Origin: Silvimonas soli
Lineage (GTDB): Bacteria; Pseudomonadota; Gammaproteobacteria; Burkholderiales; Chitinibacteraceae
Length of the DNA: 64,000 nucleotides
Assembly: GCF_030035605.1 (NCBI RefSeq)
Contig: NZ_CP106736.1
Span: forward strand, 4,399,001-4,463,000
Direction: 5' to 3'
Part shown: positions 7,345 to 17,133 of the stretch, piece after piece
Layout of the letters: every line of letters starts with the position of its first letter
How positions within the stretch are numbered: position 1 is the stretch's first letter
Translations under genes and position numbers: made by a program
The notes under the pieces: model-generated
What the model was told of the DNA's origin: nothing
The model's input: only the letters and a program-made list of their open reading frames with translations
The model's database searches: none

Positions 7345-8550
7345 ATGACCGCAATCCGAACGCTTACCGTGCTGGGCTCTACCGGCAGCATTGGTGTTAG
7401 CACACTCGATGTCGTTGCCCGACATCCTGATCTTTATCGTGTCTTTGCCCTGACCGGGGCTACCCAGCTGGAGCGTCTCGCCCAGCAGTGCCAGCAATTT
7501 TCCCCGCGTTACGCGGTGGTGCTGGATGACGCTGCTGCCACAGCGCTGAGCGCCTTGTTGCGAGCCCATGGCAGTGAAACCCAAGTGCTATGCGGGGAAC
7601 AGGCGCTCGAGCAAGTCTCCACCGCGCCGGAAGTTTGTACCGTAATGGCCGCCATCGTTGGTGCCGCCGGCATGCGACCGACACTCGCCGCCGCCCGTGC
7701 GGGCAAACGCGTGTTGTTGGCCAACAAAGAAACGCTGGTACTGGCTGGCAAACTGTTTATGGATGCGGTCACTGCCAGTGGCGCTGAGTTGCTGCCCATC
7801 GACAGTGAACATAACGCGATTTTTCAGGTTCTACCTCGCGCGCACCGCGAACACCCATATCGTGGGTCGCTGGCCGAAGCGGGCGTCAAACGCATTCTGT
7901 TGACTGCTTCAGGCGGGCCATTCCGCACCCGTGCACCAGAAACACTGATCAATGTCACGCCGGAAGAAGCAGTCAAGCATCCTAACTGGTCGATGGGCCG
8001 CAAGATTTCGGTTGATTCGGCCACCATGATGAACAAAGGCCTTGAGGTGATCGAGGCGCATTGGTTGTTCAATGCTGCGGCCGATGAAATTACCGTGGTC
8101 GTGCATCCGCAAAGCATCGTGCATTCGATGGTGGAATACGCTGACGGCTCAGTGCTGGCACAAATGGGTGCGCCGGACATGCGCACGCCCATTGCGTATG
8201 GCATGGCATATCCACAGCGAGTTGCCTCGGGCGTGAAGTCGCTGGATCTTTTCAGTGTGGGACGGCTGGATTTCGAAGCCCCCGATCTCGTGCGGACCCC
8301 GTGCCTGCGTCTGGCGTTTGATGCGTTACGTGCCGGTGGCGCTGCCACCGCCGTGCTCAATGCCGCCAATGAGATCGCCGTTGCGGCATTTCTTGATCGG
8401 CAGTTGGGCTATATGGGCATTCCGGCCTTGATCGAGGATGTCCTGGCAAGCTGCGTAGGCGATTGCCGTGCTGATTCGCTCGAAGCCCTGCAACAAGCAG
8501 ACGCCGTGGCTCGCTTGACTGCGCAACGCTGGCTGGCCGAGCACAACTGA
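7345..8550 (+). CDS. dxr: 1-deoxy-D-xylulose 5-phosphate reductoisomerase
   Basis: 401 residues. Dxr converts DXP to MEP with NADPH, the committed step of non-mevalonate isoprenoid synthesis, which supplies the neighbouring uppS. The N-terminal NADPH loop reads LGSTGSIGVSTLDV. The active-site stretches are NKETLVLAGKL, PIDSEHNAIFQ and KISVDSATMMNKGLEVIEAHWLF. It lies between cdsA and rseP, the usual order, with four bases before rseP. Confidence 0.97.
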   Translation: MTAIRTLTVLGSTGSIGVSTLDVVARHPDLYRVFALTGATQLERLAQQCQQFSPRYAVVLDDAAATALSALLRAHGSETQVLCGEQALEQVSTAPEVCTVMAAIVGAAGMRPTLAAARAGKRVLLANKETLVLAGKLFMDAVTASGAELLPIDSEHNAIFQVLPRAHREHPYRGSLAEAGVKRILLTASGGPFRTRAPETLINVTPEEAVKHPNWSMGRKISVDSATMMNKGLEVIEAHWLFNAAADEITVVVHPQSIVHSMVEYADGSVLAQMGAPDMRTPIAYGMAYPQRVASGVKSLDLFSVGRLDFEAPDLVRTPCLRLAFDALRAGGAATAVLNAANEIAVAAFLDRQLGYMGIPALIEDVLASCVGDCRADSLEALQQADAVARLTAQRWLAEHN

Positions 8551-8554
8551 AGTC

Positions 8555-9904
8555 ATGAACGGACTGATCTCGCTGCTGGCATTCATTGTTACTCTCGGCA
8601 TTCTGGTGACCGTGCATGAGTACGGTCATTACTGGGTGGCGCGCCGTTGCGGCATCAAGGTGTTGACCTTTTCCATCGGTTTCGGCAAGAAGCTGCTGTC
8701 CTGGCAACGCGGCGACACCACCTGGCAACTGGCAGCCATCCCGTTGGGCGGCTATGTGCGCATGCTAGACGAGCGCGAAGCGCCGGTGGACGATGCTGAT
8801 CTGTCGCGATCATTCAATCAGCAGCACCCCCTCAAAAAAATGGCCGTCGCCGTCGCCGGGCCTGCTGCCAATTTGATTCTGGCGCTGCTGTTCTACTGGA
8901 TATTGTTCCTCAGCGGTGTAAGTACCCTCAAGCCGGTCGTTGCCGACGTGGTGAGCGGTTCTCCGGCGCAACTGGCGGGCATTCGTGCGGGTGATCGCAT
9001 TGACTCGGTGGCTGGTGAGCCGGTGGTGTCATGGGATGATTTGCTCGGACAAATGATTGACGCCTCCAGCTCTGGCGTACCGTTTGATATGGTTTTACGC
9101 GGTGCCAGCGGCGATGCAACCGTGCGGGTCGATCCGGTCAAGGCCGGCATCAGCAATGTGGATGCTGATTTGCTCGACCGCTTTGGTATTTCTCCGTTGC
9201 CGATCATTCCAGTGGTTTCGCAAGTCGAGCCGGGCAGCGCTGCAGCGCAAGCTGGCATTCGCGCTGGAGACAAACTGTCCCTCATCAATGGCAAGCCTCT
9301 GGATAGCTGGACCACCCTGCAGCAAACCCTGATAAAGCATCCCGATCAACCACTGCAGCTTACGGTGATCCGGGCAGGCGCTCCTTTGGTGATGACCCTC
9401 ACACCGCATGTACTCGAGTTAAAGGGCAAGCGCATCGGCCGGGTGGGTTTGGCGCCAACGCTAGACCCGCAACGCTGGGATGCCCAGCAAATGCAGTTGC
9501 GCTACGGCCCGCTGGATGCGATGGCGGCATCCTGGAGCAAGGCTTGGGGTACCGTTGGCTTTACCTTGCGCATGTTTGGTCGCATGTTGACCGGGCAAGT
9601 CTCAACCAGCCAGATTGGCGGCCCGGTGACGCTCGCTACCGTTGCCGGACGCAGTGCACAAATGGGGCTTGAGCCGTTCATCAGCACGCTCGCATTGATC
9701 AGCCTTAGCCTTGCCGTGCTTAACCTGCTACCCGTGCCGCTGCTGGACGGAGGGCATTTGATGTATCATACCGCCGAACTGGTGACCGGACGTCCGGTCC
9801 CGGAGCGTGTACAAGCGTTCGGCATGCGGTTAGGCCTTGCGTTTCTTGCCGGGTTAATGGCGCTCGCGCTATATAACGATTTCTTCCGACTCATATCTGG
9901 CTGA
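8555..9904 (+). CDS. rseP: RIP metalloprotease RseP (site-2 protease)
   Basis: 449 residues. This inner-membrane zinc protease cuts anti-sigma factor RseA and remnant signal peptides. The zinc-binding motif HEYGH is at residues 21-25 in the first helix. Two PDZ domains follow (around residues 125-205 and 215-295, with SPAQLAGIRAGDRI and SAAAQAGIRAGDKL). The third metal ligand lies in NLLPVPLLDGGH near residues 390-402. It precedes bamA, which fits its role in envelope stress control. Confidence 0.96.
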   Translation: MNGLISLLAFIVTLGILVTVHEYGHYWVARRCGIKVLTFSIGFGKKLLSWQRGDTTWQLAAIPLGGYVRMLDEREAPVDDADLSRSFNQQHPLKKMAVAVAGPAANLILALLFYWILFLSGVSTLKPVVADVVSGSPAQLAGIRAGDRIDSVAGEPVVSWDDLLGQMIDASSSGVPFDMVLRGASGDATVRVDPVKAGISNVDADLLDRFGISPLPIIPVVSQVEPGSAAAQAGIRAGDKLSLINGKPLDSWTTLQQTLIKHPDQPLQLTVIRAGAPLVMTLTPHVLELKGKRIGRVGLAPTLDPQRWDAQQMQLRYGPLDAMAASWSKAWGTVGFTLRMFGRMLTGQVSTSQIGGPVTLATVAGRSAQMGLEPFISTLALISLSLAVLNLLPVPLLDGGHLMYHTAELVTGRPVPERVQAFGMRLGLAFLAGLMALALYNDFFRLISG

Positions 9905-9930
9905 ATCCCGCCAGTTTCCGATCCGACACA

Positions 9931-12219
9931 ATGAAATTAAAACCGCTTTCCTTGTTGCTTGGCGCAGCCTTGTCCCTCGGTGCACTTCCTGTTTGGGCCA
10001 TCGATACATTTGTGGTCAAGGATATCCGTGTGGAAGGGCTCCAGCGTACTGACGCCGGCACCGTATTCAACTATCTGCCTGTCAAAGTGGGCGAAAGCCT
10101 CGACGACGACAAAGCGCAGCAGGCGATCAAGGCCCTGTACGCAACTGGCTTTTTTAACGATGTCCGTCTGGAACGCAATGGTGACGTACTGATCGTCACC
10201 GTAGATGAGCGTCCAACCATCGCGCAGATCAACATCAACGGTGCCAAGTTGATGGAAAAAGACCAGATCAAGACCGCGCTCAAGAGCCAGAATTTCTCGG
10301 AAGGGCGAATTTTTGATCAGGGTGTACTGGATGCTGGCGTACAGGAACTGAAGCAACAGTACTACTCACGCGGTCGGTACTCGGTTCAGATCAAGACCTC
10401 GCTCACCCGGCTGGAACGCAATCGGGTTGGCATTCAGTTTGATATTTCCGAAGGCGCGACTGCGCTGATCCAGCAGATCAACCTTGTGGGCACGCACGTC
10501 TACAAAGAAAGCGATCTGCTGAAAGAAATGAGCATGACCACGCCCAACTGGATGACGTGGTACACCAAGGACGATCAGTATTCACGTCAGAAAATGACGG
10601 CTGATCTGGAAAAGCTGCGTTCCTACTACATGGATCGTGGTTATCTTGAGTTCAATATTGATTCGACGCAGGTTGCCATTGCTGAAGACAAAGAAAGCGT
10701 CTTCCTGACAGTCAACCTGAGCGAAGGTCCGCAATACAAAATCACCGACGTCAAATTTGCCGGTGAAAGCACGCTGCCACAGGCTGAGCTGGAAAAAATG
10801 GCCAACATCAAGCCGGGCGAGATTTTCTCCCGTGCCAAGCTCAACAAGGCAACGGCAGCCATGTCGGCCAAGCTGGGTAATGATGGCTACGCTTTTGCCA
10901 ACGTCAATGCCGTACCGGAAGTCGACAAGGTTAACCATACGGTTGCGTTTACCTTCTACGTTGATCCGGGCCGCAAGGTTTACGTGCGCAACATCAACGT
11001 CATCGGTAACACCACGACGCGCGACGAAGTAGTGCGCCGTGAGTTGCGTCAGCTGGAATCCGCACCGTATGACGCTTCCAAGATCGATCGCTCCAAACAA
11101 CGTCTGAACCAACTGGATTACTTCCAGGAAGTGGCCATTGATACGCCGCCAGTGCCGGAATCCCCGGATCAGGTGGACATGAACGTCAAGGTTACCGAGA
11201 AGAAAACCGGTCAGTTCAATATTGGCGCGGGTTATGGCCAATCTGAAGGCGTGGTGATTATTGCTTCGGTTTCCCAGACCAACTTCCTGGGGAGCGGTAA
11301 ACAGTTCTCGGCCGAGTTCAATAACAGCTCATCGCAACGGGTGTACTCGCTGGGTTTGAGCGACCCATATGCCACTGTTGACGGCATTTCGATGGGCTGG
11401 AACTTCTACAAGCGCGACACCGATCCTTCCTATAACAGCCTGGGTAACTACACCACCAGCGGTTATGGCGCTGCGCTCAATTTTGGCTTGCCGGTTACTG
11501 AAAACAACTCGGTGGGTATGGGACTGGCGTTTGATGACCTATCCATTGTCACCAATACTAATACGCCAAAGTACATTAACGACTTTGTGAACCAGTACGG
11601 CGACAAGACCAATACGGTCAGCGTCAACACCAAGTTTGGTCGCGATACGCGAGACAGCGCATCCTATCCAACCACGGGCTGGTACTTCACTACCTCAGCT
11701 GAAGCGGCAATTCCGTCATCTGACCTGAAATACTATCGACTGGGGGCTACCAGCCAATACTGGATCCCTTTCGGTGATCAAGGTATGGCGCTGGAATGGA
11801 ATCTACAGGGTGGTTATGGCGGCAGTTACGGCGGTACGATTTATCCGTTCTACAAGAACTACTACGCCGGTGGCGTGAACTCGGTACGTGGCTTCGCCTA
11901 CGGTACGATTGGTCCGAAGGATGAAAACGGTGACGGCATGGGCGGTAATCGCATGCTGACCAGTAGCTTTGAATACTTCTTCCCGATGCCTGGCATGAAG
12001 AACGACAAGACCACCCGTCTTTCGTTGTTCTTCGATTCCGGTATCGTCAAGGGTCCAACCGATAGCGTGCCTTCCGGAACAATGCGTTATTCCACTGGCG
12101 CTTCGTTCTCCTGGGTATCACCGATTGGCCCGCTGAAGTTCTCGTTGGCTAAACCACTGCGCAAAGACGAATCGGATAAGACCGAGTCGTTCCAGTTCCA
12201 GATTGGCAATATTTTCTGA
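9931..12219 (+). CDS. bamA: Outer membrane protein assembly factor BamA
   Basis: 762 residues. A signal peptide (residues 1-23, cut after PVWA) is followed by five POTRA repeats to about residue 420 and a 16-strand beta-barrel. The conserved barrel-loop motif VRGF is near residue 651 and the chain ends in Phe, the outer-membrane barrel C-terminal signal. BamA inserts beta-barrel proteins such as the porin encoded later in this window. It sits between rseP and skp as in most proteobacteria, which couples barrel assembly to periplasmic chaperoning. Confidence 0.97.
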   Translation: MKLKPLSLLLGAALSLGALPVWAIDTFVVKDIRVEGLQRTDAGTVFNYLPVKVGESLDDDKAQQAIKALYATGFFNDVRLERNGDVLIVTVDERPTIAQININGAKLMEKDQIKTALKSQNFSEGRIFDQGVLDAGVQELKQQYYSRGRYSVQIKTSLTRLERNRVGIQFDISEGATALIQQINLVGTHVYKESDLLKEMSMTTPNWMTWYTKDDQYSRQKMTADLEKLRSYYMDRGYLEFNIDSTQVAIAEDKESVFLTVNLSEGPQYKITDVKFAGESTLPQAELEKMANIKPGEIFSRAKLNKATAAMSAKLGNDGYAFANVNAVPEVDKVNHTVAFTFYVDPGRKVYVRNINVIGNTTTRDEVVRRELRQLESAPYDASKIDRSKQRLNQLDYFQEVAIDTPPVPESPDQVDMNVKVTEKKTGQFNIGAGYGQSEGVVIIASVSQTNFLGSGKQFSAEFNNSSSQRVYSLGLSDPYATVDGISMGWNFYKRDTDPSYNSLGNYTTSGYGAALNFGLPVTENNSVGMGLAFDDLSIVTNTNTPKYINDFVNQYGDKTNTVSVNTKFGRDTRDSASYPTTGWYFTTSAEAAIPSSDLKYYRLGATSQYWIPFGDQGMALEWNLQGGYGGSYGGTIYPFYKNYYAGGVNSVRGFAYGTIGPKDENGDGMGGNRMLTSSFEYFFPMPGMKNDKTTRLSLFFDSGIVKGPTDSVPSGTMRYSTGASFSWVSPIGPLKFSLAKPLRKDESDKTESFQFQIGNIF

Positions 12220-12244
12220 TTCAGGGCTTCAACGAGGTTAGAGC

Positions 12245-12745
12245 ATGAAAATCGCGCGACTGATTGGGTTTTATCTCTGTTTTGCCATGGTGTGCGCTTC
12301 GGCGTGGGCCGCAGATCCTGCATTGAAGATCGGTTTTGTCGATACAGACCGCATCTTGCGTGAATCTGCACCTGCCGTTCGCGCCGCCAAACGTCTGGAG
12401 AAGGAGTTCGAAGGACGTCGCGCCGATGTACAAAAGCTGGCTGATCAAGGCAAGGCACTGCAAGGTTTGCTGGATAAAGGTGGCTTGGCCGATGCCGATC
12501 GCAAGGATAAAGAGCGGCAACTGGTCAAGCTGAACCTGGATTACCAGCGCATGCAACGCGAGCTCAACGAAGATCTGAATTCACGGCGCAATGAAGAGCT
12601 TGCGGGCATCCAGGAACGTGTGAATAGCGCTATCCAGCAAATTGCCAGCAATGACAAATACGATCTGATCCTGCAGGAAGCCGCTTATCGCAGCCCGCGG
12701 ATTGACATTACCGACAAGGTGCTCAAGCTGTTGTCGGACAAGTAA
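12245..12745 (+). CDS. skp: Periplasmic chaperone Skp/OmpH
   Basis: 166 residues with a cleavable signal peptide ending SAWA-ADP. The body is the small Skp core plus two long charged helices that form the tentacles of the trimer (LEKEFEGRRADVQKLADQG onwards). Skp carries unfolded outer-membrane proteins across the periplasm to the BAM complex. It starts 25 bases after bamA, and lpxD follows 12 bases after it, consistent with one operon. Confidence 0.93.
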   Translation: MKIARLIGFYLCFAMVCASAWAADPALKIGFVDTDRILRESAPAVRAAKRLEKEFEGRRADVQKLADQGKALQGLLDKGGLADADRKDKERQLVKLNLDYQRMQRELNEDLNSRRNEELAGIQERVNSAIQQIASNDKYDLILQEAAYRSPRIDITDKVLKLLSDK

Positions 12746-12757
12746 GCGGATTTTCAT

Positions 12758-13792
12758 ATGCGTCTGTCACAGTTAGTCGAAAAGCTTGGTGGAGAATTGC
12801 GCGGATCCGATGCCGAAGTGAGCCGGGTTGCGCCGTTGGAAACCGCAACATCCGATGCGCTGGCTTTTCTTGCCAATGTCCGTTTCAAGGCGTTGTTAAG
12901 TGAGAGCAGTGCCGGGGCGTTGCTGCTCAAGTCGCAAGATGCTGAGGGCGTAACCACGCCGGTCATCGTTACTGATAATCCTTACCTCTATTACGCGCGG
13001 GCTGCGGCATTGCTGCATCCGGCGCCGGCTGTACGCGCTGGCATTCATCCGGCCGCTTCGGTTGATGGTACGGCGGTGATCGACGCTTCGGCAGAAGTTG
13101 GGGCAGGTGCAGTGGTGGGGGCGGGCGCAGTCGTTGGCGCTGATGCCGTCATCATGGCGCAGGCTTTTGTTGGCGACCGCGCCCAGGTGGGCGCAGGTAG
13201 CCGGATTTTTCCGCAAGCCTGCCTGATGGCCGACTGTGTGATCGGTGAACGAGTCATTCTTCATCCTGGTGCAATTGTCGGGGGCGACGGCTTCGGCAAC
13301 GCCTGGGCGGGCGATCATTGGGAAAAAATCCCGCAGCTTGGTCGAGCCATTATTGGTGATGATGTAGAAATCGGCTCCAATACCACCGTCGATCGGGGCG
13401 CGCTGGAAGATACCGTGATTGCGGGTGGCGCACGCATCGACAACTTGATTCAAATCGCCCATAACTGCCACGTGGGCGAGCACACAGCCATTGCGGCTTG
13501 TGTGGGGATTGCGGGCTCTACCCATATTGGCGCGCGGTGCCAGATTGGCGGCGCGGCCATGATTAGCGGCCATCTGGATATCTGTGACGGTGTCACGATT
13601 CTTGGCGGCACGCTGGTTGCAAAAACCATCCGTCAAGCAGGCGTCTATGCTGGTTCATACCCCATGCAGACGCACGAACAATGGTTGAAAAACGCCGCGC
13701 ATTTGCGGCACCTTGATGCATTGAGCGACAAGGTCAAACAACTCGAAAAACAAGTCGCAGCGCTCAAGGCTGCTGGCTCGCAGGAGGAATAA
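12758..13792 (+). CDS. lpxD: UDP-3-O-(3-hydroxyacyl)glucosamine N-acyltransferase
   Basis: 344 residues. LpxD adds the second hydroxyacyl chain during lipid A synthesis. An N-terminal uridine-binding domain (about 1-100) precedes a left-handed beta-helix made of hexapeptide repeats (IDASAEVGAGAVVGAGAVVG). The catalytic His lies in LIQIAHNCHVGEH. A C-terminal helix ends in a coiled coil (LSDKVKQLEKQVAALKAAG). The stop TAA shares its last base with the fabZ ATG. Confidence 0.96.
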   Translation: MRLSQLVEKLGGELRGSDAEVSRVAPLETATSDALAFLANVRFKALLSESSAGALLLKSQDAEGVTTPVIVTDNPYLYYARAAALLHPAPAVRAGIHPAASVDGTAVIDASAEVGAGAVVGAGAVVGADAVIMAQAFVGDRAQVGAGSRIFPQACLMADCVIGERVILHPGAIVGGDGFGNAWAGDHWEKIPQLGRAIIGDDVEIGSNTTVDRGALEDTVIAGGARIDNLIQIAHNCHVGEHTAIAACVGIAGSTHIGARCQIGGAAMISGHLDICDGVTILGGTLVAKTIRQAGVYAGSYPMQTHEQWLKNAAHLRHLDALSDKVKQLEKQVAALKAAGSQEE

Positions 13793-14250
13793 TGAGCGAG
13801 ACGATGGATATCATCGATATCGTCAAGTATCTGCCACATCGTTACCCGTTTTTGCTGATTGATCGGGTCATCGAACTGGAAGTGGGTAAATCGATCAAGG
13901 CGATCAAGAACGTAACGATCAATGAGCCCTTTTTTCAGGGCCATTTTCCGCAATACCCGGTTATGCCCGGTGTATTGATCATGGAAGCGCTGGCACAAGC
14001 CGCGGGTGTGTTGTCGTTCAAGTCCGAAGGCAAAATGCCGGACGGCGATACGCTTTATTTCTTTGCCGGGATTGATAACGCCCGCTTCAAACGCCAGGTA
14101 TTACCAGGCGATCAGCTGACTTTGTGTGTTGAGATCGTTGCGCAAAAACGTGGCATCTTCAAATACAAGGCCAAGGCATTTGTGGGTGAAGAACTGGCTG
14201 CAGAAGCTGACTTGATGTGTGCCGAACGGCAGGTCAAGAAGACGGTTTGA
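13792..14250 (+). CDS. fabZ: 3-hydroxyacyl-[acyl-carrier-protein] dehydratase FabZ
   Basis: 152 residues. FabZ removes water from 3-hydroxyacyl-ACP in fatty acid elongation and competes with lipid A enzymes for the same substrate, which explains its place between lpxD and lpxA. The hot-dog fold signature is clear: LPHRYPFLLIDRV, then the catalytic His in GHFPQYPVMPG and the Glu in LIMEALAQAAG. The start overlaps the lpxD stop, and GGAGG lies just upstream inside lpxD. Confidence 0.97.
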   Translation: MSETMDIIDIVKYLPHRYPFLLIDRVIELEVGKSIKAIKNVTINEPFFQGHFPQYPVMPGVLIMEALAQAAGVLSFKSEGKMPDGDTLYFFAGIDNARFKRQVLPGDQLTLCVEIVAQKRGIFKYKAKAFVGEELAAEADLMCAERQVKKTV

Positions 14251-14348
14251 GTTTGCGCAGGGGCCGTGTAAGCCACGGCCCGCAATGTGACGAATTGGTT
14301 TGAACAGGCGGGCGCGATGCCCGCCAGACTTTTTCAGGATCGACGGAT

Positions 14349-15125
14349 ATGGCGAACATCCATCCGACAGCTGTGGTTGACCCCAAAGCAAAACTGCATG
14401 AGAGCGTTACCGTCGGGCCGTACACAGTGATCGGTCCGGATGTGACGCTGGGTGCCGACACAGTCGTCGAGGCGCATGTTGTCATTTCCGGCGTAACCAC
14501 TATTGGTGAACGCAATCGCTTCCACTCGTTTGGCAGCATAGGTTGTGAACCGCAAGACAAGAAGTACAAGGGTGAGCCGACGCAGCTGGTCATTGGCAAT
14601 GGCAATACCTTTTTCCAGAACGTGACCGTTTCCACCGGCACCGCCCAGGACGAAGGCATCACCAGCCTGGGCGACAATAACTGGATCATGGCGTACGTAC
14701 ATATCGCGCATGACTGCCGCATTGGCAGCAACACCATTTTTGCCAATAACGTCACCCTCGCCGGACATGTGCATGTAGGTGATTTTGCCTTTCTGGGTGG
14801 CTTTACCACGGTCCACCAGTTCTGCCGGATCGGTGCCCATGCAATGTCCGCCTTTACTGCCGCCATTTCGCAAGATGTGCCGCCGTTCGTAGTAACAGCT
14901 GGCAATCGGGCCAAACCAGCAGGTGTGCATAGTGAAGGCATGCGCCGCCACGGCTTTACGTCCGAGCAAATTGCGCAGCTCAAAAAAGCTTACCGCGTGC
15001 TGTATCGCCAGAGCTTGCCGCTTGAAGACGCGTTGACCCAACTTGCCGCACTGGCCGAAACGTCACCCGAAATCGCCCGCTTTGCCGAGTTTGTAAAGGC
15101 CAGCGAGCGCGGCATCATTCGCTAA
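14349..15125 (+). CDS. lpxA: Acyl-ACP--UDP-N-acetylglucosamine O-acyltransferase
   Basis: 258 residues. LpxA performs the first step of lipid A synthesis, transferring a 3-hydroxyacyl chain from ACP to UDP-GlcNAc. Hexapeptide repeats (HPTAVVDPKAKLHESVTVG) build the left-handed beta-helix. The two conserved histidines are in YVHIAHDC, and GGFTTVHQFCRIGAHAM is the usual block after them. A 98-base gap from fabZ contains a GGGCCGTG/CACGGCCC hairpin (about 14262-14282) with no T tract. Confidence 0.97.
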   Translation: MANIHPTAVVDPKAKLHESVTVGPYTVIGPDVTLGADTVVEAHVVISGVTTIGERNRFHSFGSIGCEPQDKKYKGEPTQLVIGNGNTFFQNVTVSTGTAQDEGITSLGDNNWIMAYVHIAHDCRIGSNTIFANNVTLAGHVHVGDFAFLGGFTTVHQFCRIGAHAMSAFTAAISQDVPPFVVTAGNRAKPAGVHSEGMRRHGFTSEQIAQLKKAYRVLYRQSLPLEDALTQLAALAETSPEIARFAEFVKASERGIIR

Positions 15126-15188
15126 TTACATGCACCTTTTAAACCTGAAGCTGCATATCCGAATAACCAACGAAAATCAGACGAGCCG

Positions 15189-16367
15189 ATGATTGATCGA
15201 CTCTTTAGCCAAGCAGGCAAGGGACCACGCATCGCGATTGTCGCGGGCGAAGCGTCCGGGGATTTACTCGGTGCAGAGTTGATTGAGGCGTTAAAACGGC
15301 ATTTGCCGGACGCTCAATTCAGCGGTATTGCCGGCCCCAAAATGAAAGCCCTCGGTGCCCATTCGGTGGTGCCCATGGAAAAGCTCGCGGTGCGCGGCTA
15401 TACGGAAGTGATTCGTCACTTGCCAGCGTTGCTGCGCATCCGCCGCGAACTCAAAAAAGCCATCCTGCGCGAAAAGCCTGATCTGCTGATCGGGATCGAC
15501 GCCCCGGATTTCAATCTGGGACTGGAAGGCGCGGCCAAGGCGGCGGGGATTCCGGCAGTGCACTATGTCAGCCCGTCCATCTGGGCCTGGCGTAGCGAGC
15601 GCTTGAAGAAAATTGCCAAGGCTGTTTCGCACGTCCTGTTGTTGTTCCCGTTTGAAGTGCCGCTATACCGGCAGGCCGGGATACCGGCGACTTACGTCGG
15701 CCATCCGCTGGCGGATATGTTTCCGCTGGAACCCAATCGCGCCATGTTCCGGGAAATCCTTGGCGTACCCGATAGCGCGCTGGTGTTTGCCATGCTGCCC
15801 GGTAGCCGCCAGAGCGAACTGCAACTGCATGCCGAGTTGTTTATCGAAACGGCCAAACAATTAGCCGAGCGTTATCCGGCTGCGGTTTTCCTGGTGCCCT
15901 TCATTACGCGTGAAACCCGCGACATGTTCGAAACGCAAATGTGGAAGCTGGGTGCACAAGAACTGCCGTTCCGCTTGATGTTCGGCCACGCGCACGATGC
16001 CATGCTGGCATCCGATGCCATTATCGTGGCGTCGGGCACCGCCGCACTTGAAGCCATGCTGGCCAAGCGCCCGCTGGTGGTTACTTACAAGCTCAGCGGC
16101 ATGACCTATCGCATGGTCAAGAAAAAGATCAAAACCCCGTACGTAAGCCTGCCCAACGCGCTGGCTGGCGGGTTTGTGGTGCCAGAGTTGTTGCAGCATG
16201 ATGCAACCGTGGAAAACCTGGTTCAGGCAGTCACCAATATGGTCGATGACAAACGTTTTGGCGCGCAACTGGCCGATTGTTTCACCAGTTTTCACCAGCA
16301 ATTGCAGTGTGGTGCTGCCGAGCGCGCCGCCGAAGCCATTCTGGGTTTACTGAGGCGCCGCGCGTGA
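15189..16367 (+). CDS. lpxB: Lipid-A-disaccharide synthase
   Basis: 392 residues. LpxB joins UDP-diacylglucosamine and lipid X into the lipid A disaccharide at the inner membrane. It is a GT-B fold glycosyltransferase of family 19. Signatures are the N-terminal IAIVAGEASGDLLGAELI, the central YVSPSIWAWRSERLKKIAK and the SGTAALEAMLAKRPLVVTYK donor-site block. Its last codons overlap the rnhB start (GTGA). Confidence 0.97.
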   Translation: MIDRLFSQAGKGPRIAIVAGEASGDLLGAELIEALKRHLPDAQFSGIAGPKMKALGAHSVVPMEKLAVRGYTEVIRHLPALLRIRRELKKAILREKPDLLIGIDAPDFNLGLEGAAKAAGIPAVHYVSPSIWAWRSERLKKIAKAVSHVLLLFPFEVPLYRQAGIPATYVGHPLADMFPLEPNRAMFREILGVPDSALVFAMLPGSRQSELQLHAELFIETAKQLAERYPAAVFLVPFITRETRDMFETQMWKLGAQELPFRLMFGHAHDAMLASDAIIVASGTAALEAMLAKRPLVVTYKLSGMTYRMVKKKIKTPYVSLPNALAGGFVVPELLQHDATVENLVQAVTNMVDDKRFGAQLADCFTSFHQQLQCGAAERAAEAILGLLRRRA

Positions 16368-16948
16368 GCACGTTGATTTGTGGAGTGGATGAAGCGGGGC
16401 GCGGGCCGCTGGCGGGTTCAGTGTATGCCGCCGCGGTGATCTTGCCGGATGATCACGGCCTGGTGGGTTTGAACGACTCCAAGAAATTGAGTGAAGCACA
16501 GCGCGAACGTTTGTTTCCGCTCATTCAGGAGCGTGCAGTGTCATGGTCAATTGCTTTTGCCACGCACGCCGAGATTGATCAGATCAACATCCTGCAAGCC
16601 ACCATGCTGGCCATGCAACGTGCTGTTGCCGGGTTGCATATCGCGCCAGAAAAGGCACTGATTGACGGCAATCGCGCACCCAAAATCATCTGTCAGGCAG
16701 AAACCGTGGTGGGTGGTGATGCCATTCACCCGTGCATTTCAGCGGCATCCATCCTGGCCAAGGTGGCGCGTGATCGCGAGATTACCGAGCATGATGCGCA
16801 GTGGCCAGGCTATGGCTTTGCCAAACACAAAGGTTATCCCACCGCCGCTCATCTGGACGCGCTCAAACGCTTGGGGCCGTGTCCGATACATCGGTTGAGT
16901 TTCGGCCCGGTTCGTGTCGCAGTCGCACAAATGTCGCTCTGGGATTGA
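16364..16948 (+). CDS. rnhB: Ribonuclease HII
   Basis: 194 residues. RNase HII removes ribonucleotides misincorporated in DNA. The active-site acidic residues sit in ICGVDEAGRGPLAG, with further family blocks LNDSKKLSEAQRE, LIDGNRAP and ISAASILAKVARD. The start is the GTG at 16364 that overlaps the lpxB stop. A longer in-frame upstream reading would only add the lpxB shadow. It ends the lipid A cluster, as in many proteobacteria. Confidence 0.96.
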   Translation: MSTLICGVDEAGRGPLAGSVYAAAVILPDDHGLVGLNDSKKLSEAQRERLFPLIQERAVSWSIAFATHAEIDQINILQATMLAMQRAVAGLHIAPEKALIDGNRAPKIICQAETVVGGDAIHPCISAASILAKVARDREITEHDAQWPGYGFAKHKGYPTAAHLDALKRLGPCPIHRLSFGPVRVAVAQMSLWD

Positions 16949-17133
16949 ATCCCGGTTGTCGGCCCATCGCACTGCAACTAAACTGCGAAACGGGAGGCGT
17001 ATCCAGAATGGGTATTTAAGGGGTTAAACCCTTACGCCGCAACATAAAGGCTCCACCTCATAATTCATGGGAGTGGGGCGGGAGAGTGATACTCCCTTCA
17101 ATAACAGAGTTGTCACACGGGAATTCGCGGCGC
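16949..17133 (+). other. Intergenic leader before motA with several inverted repeats
   Basis: No gene is seen here. Pairable elements are GGCGTA (about 16996-17001) with TACGCC (about 17032-17037), enclosing a near-palindrome AAGGGGTTAAACCCTT, and a hairpin GGGAG/CTCCC just upstream of motA. I do not recognise a known riboswitch, and a flagellar sigma-28 promoter is not convincing. Confidence 0.3.

Noticed and set aside
16980..17060. Possible sigma-28 flagellar promoter before motA
   Set aside because: TAAA elements occur but the matching -10 (GCCGATAA) is at best half conserved and the spacing is wrong.
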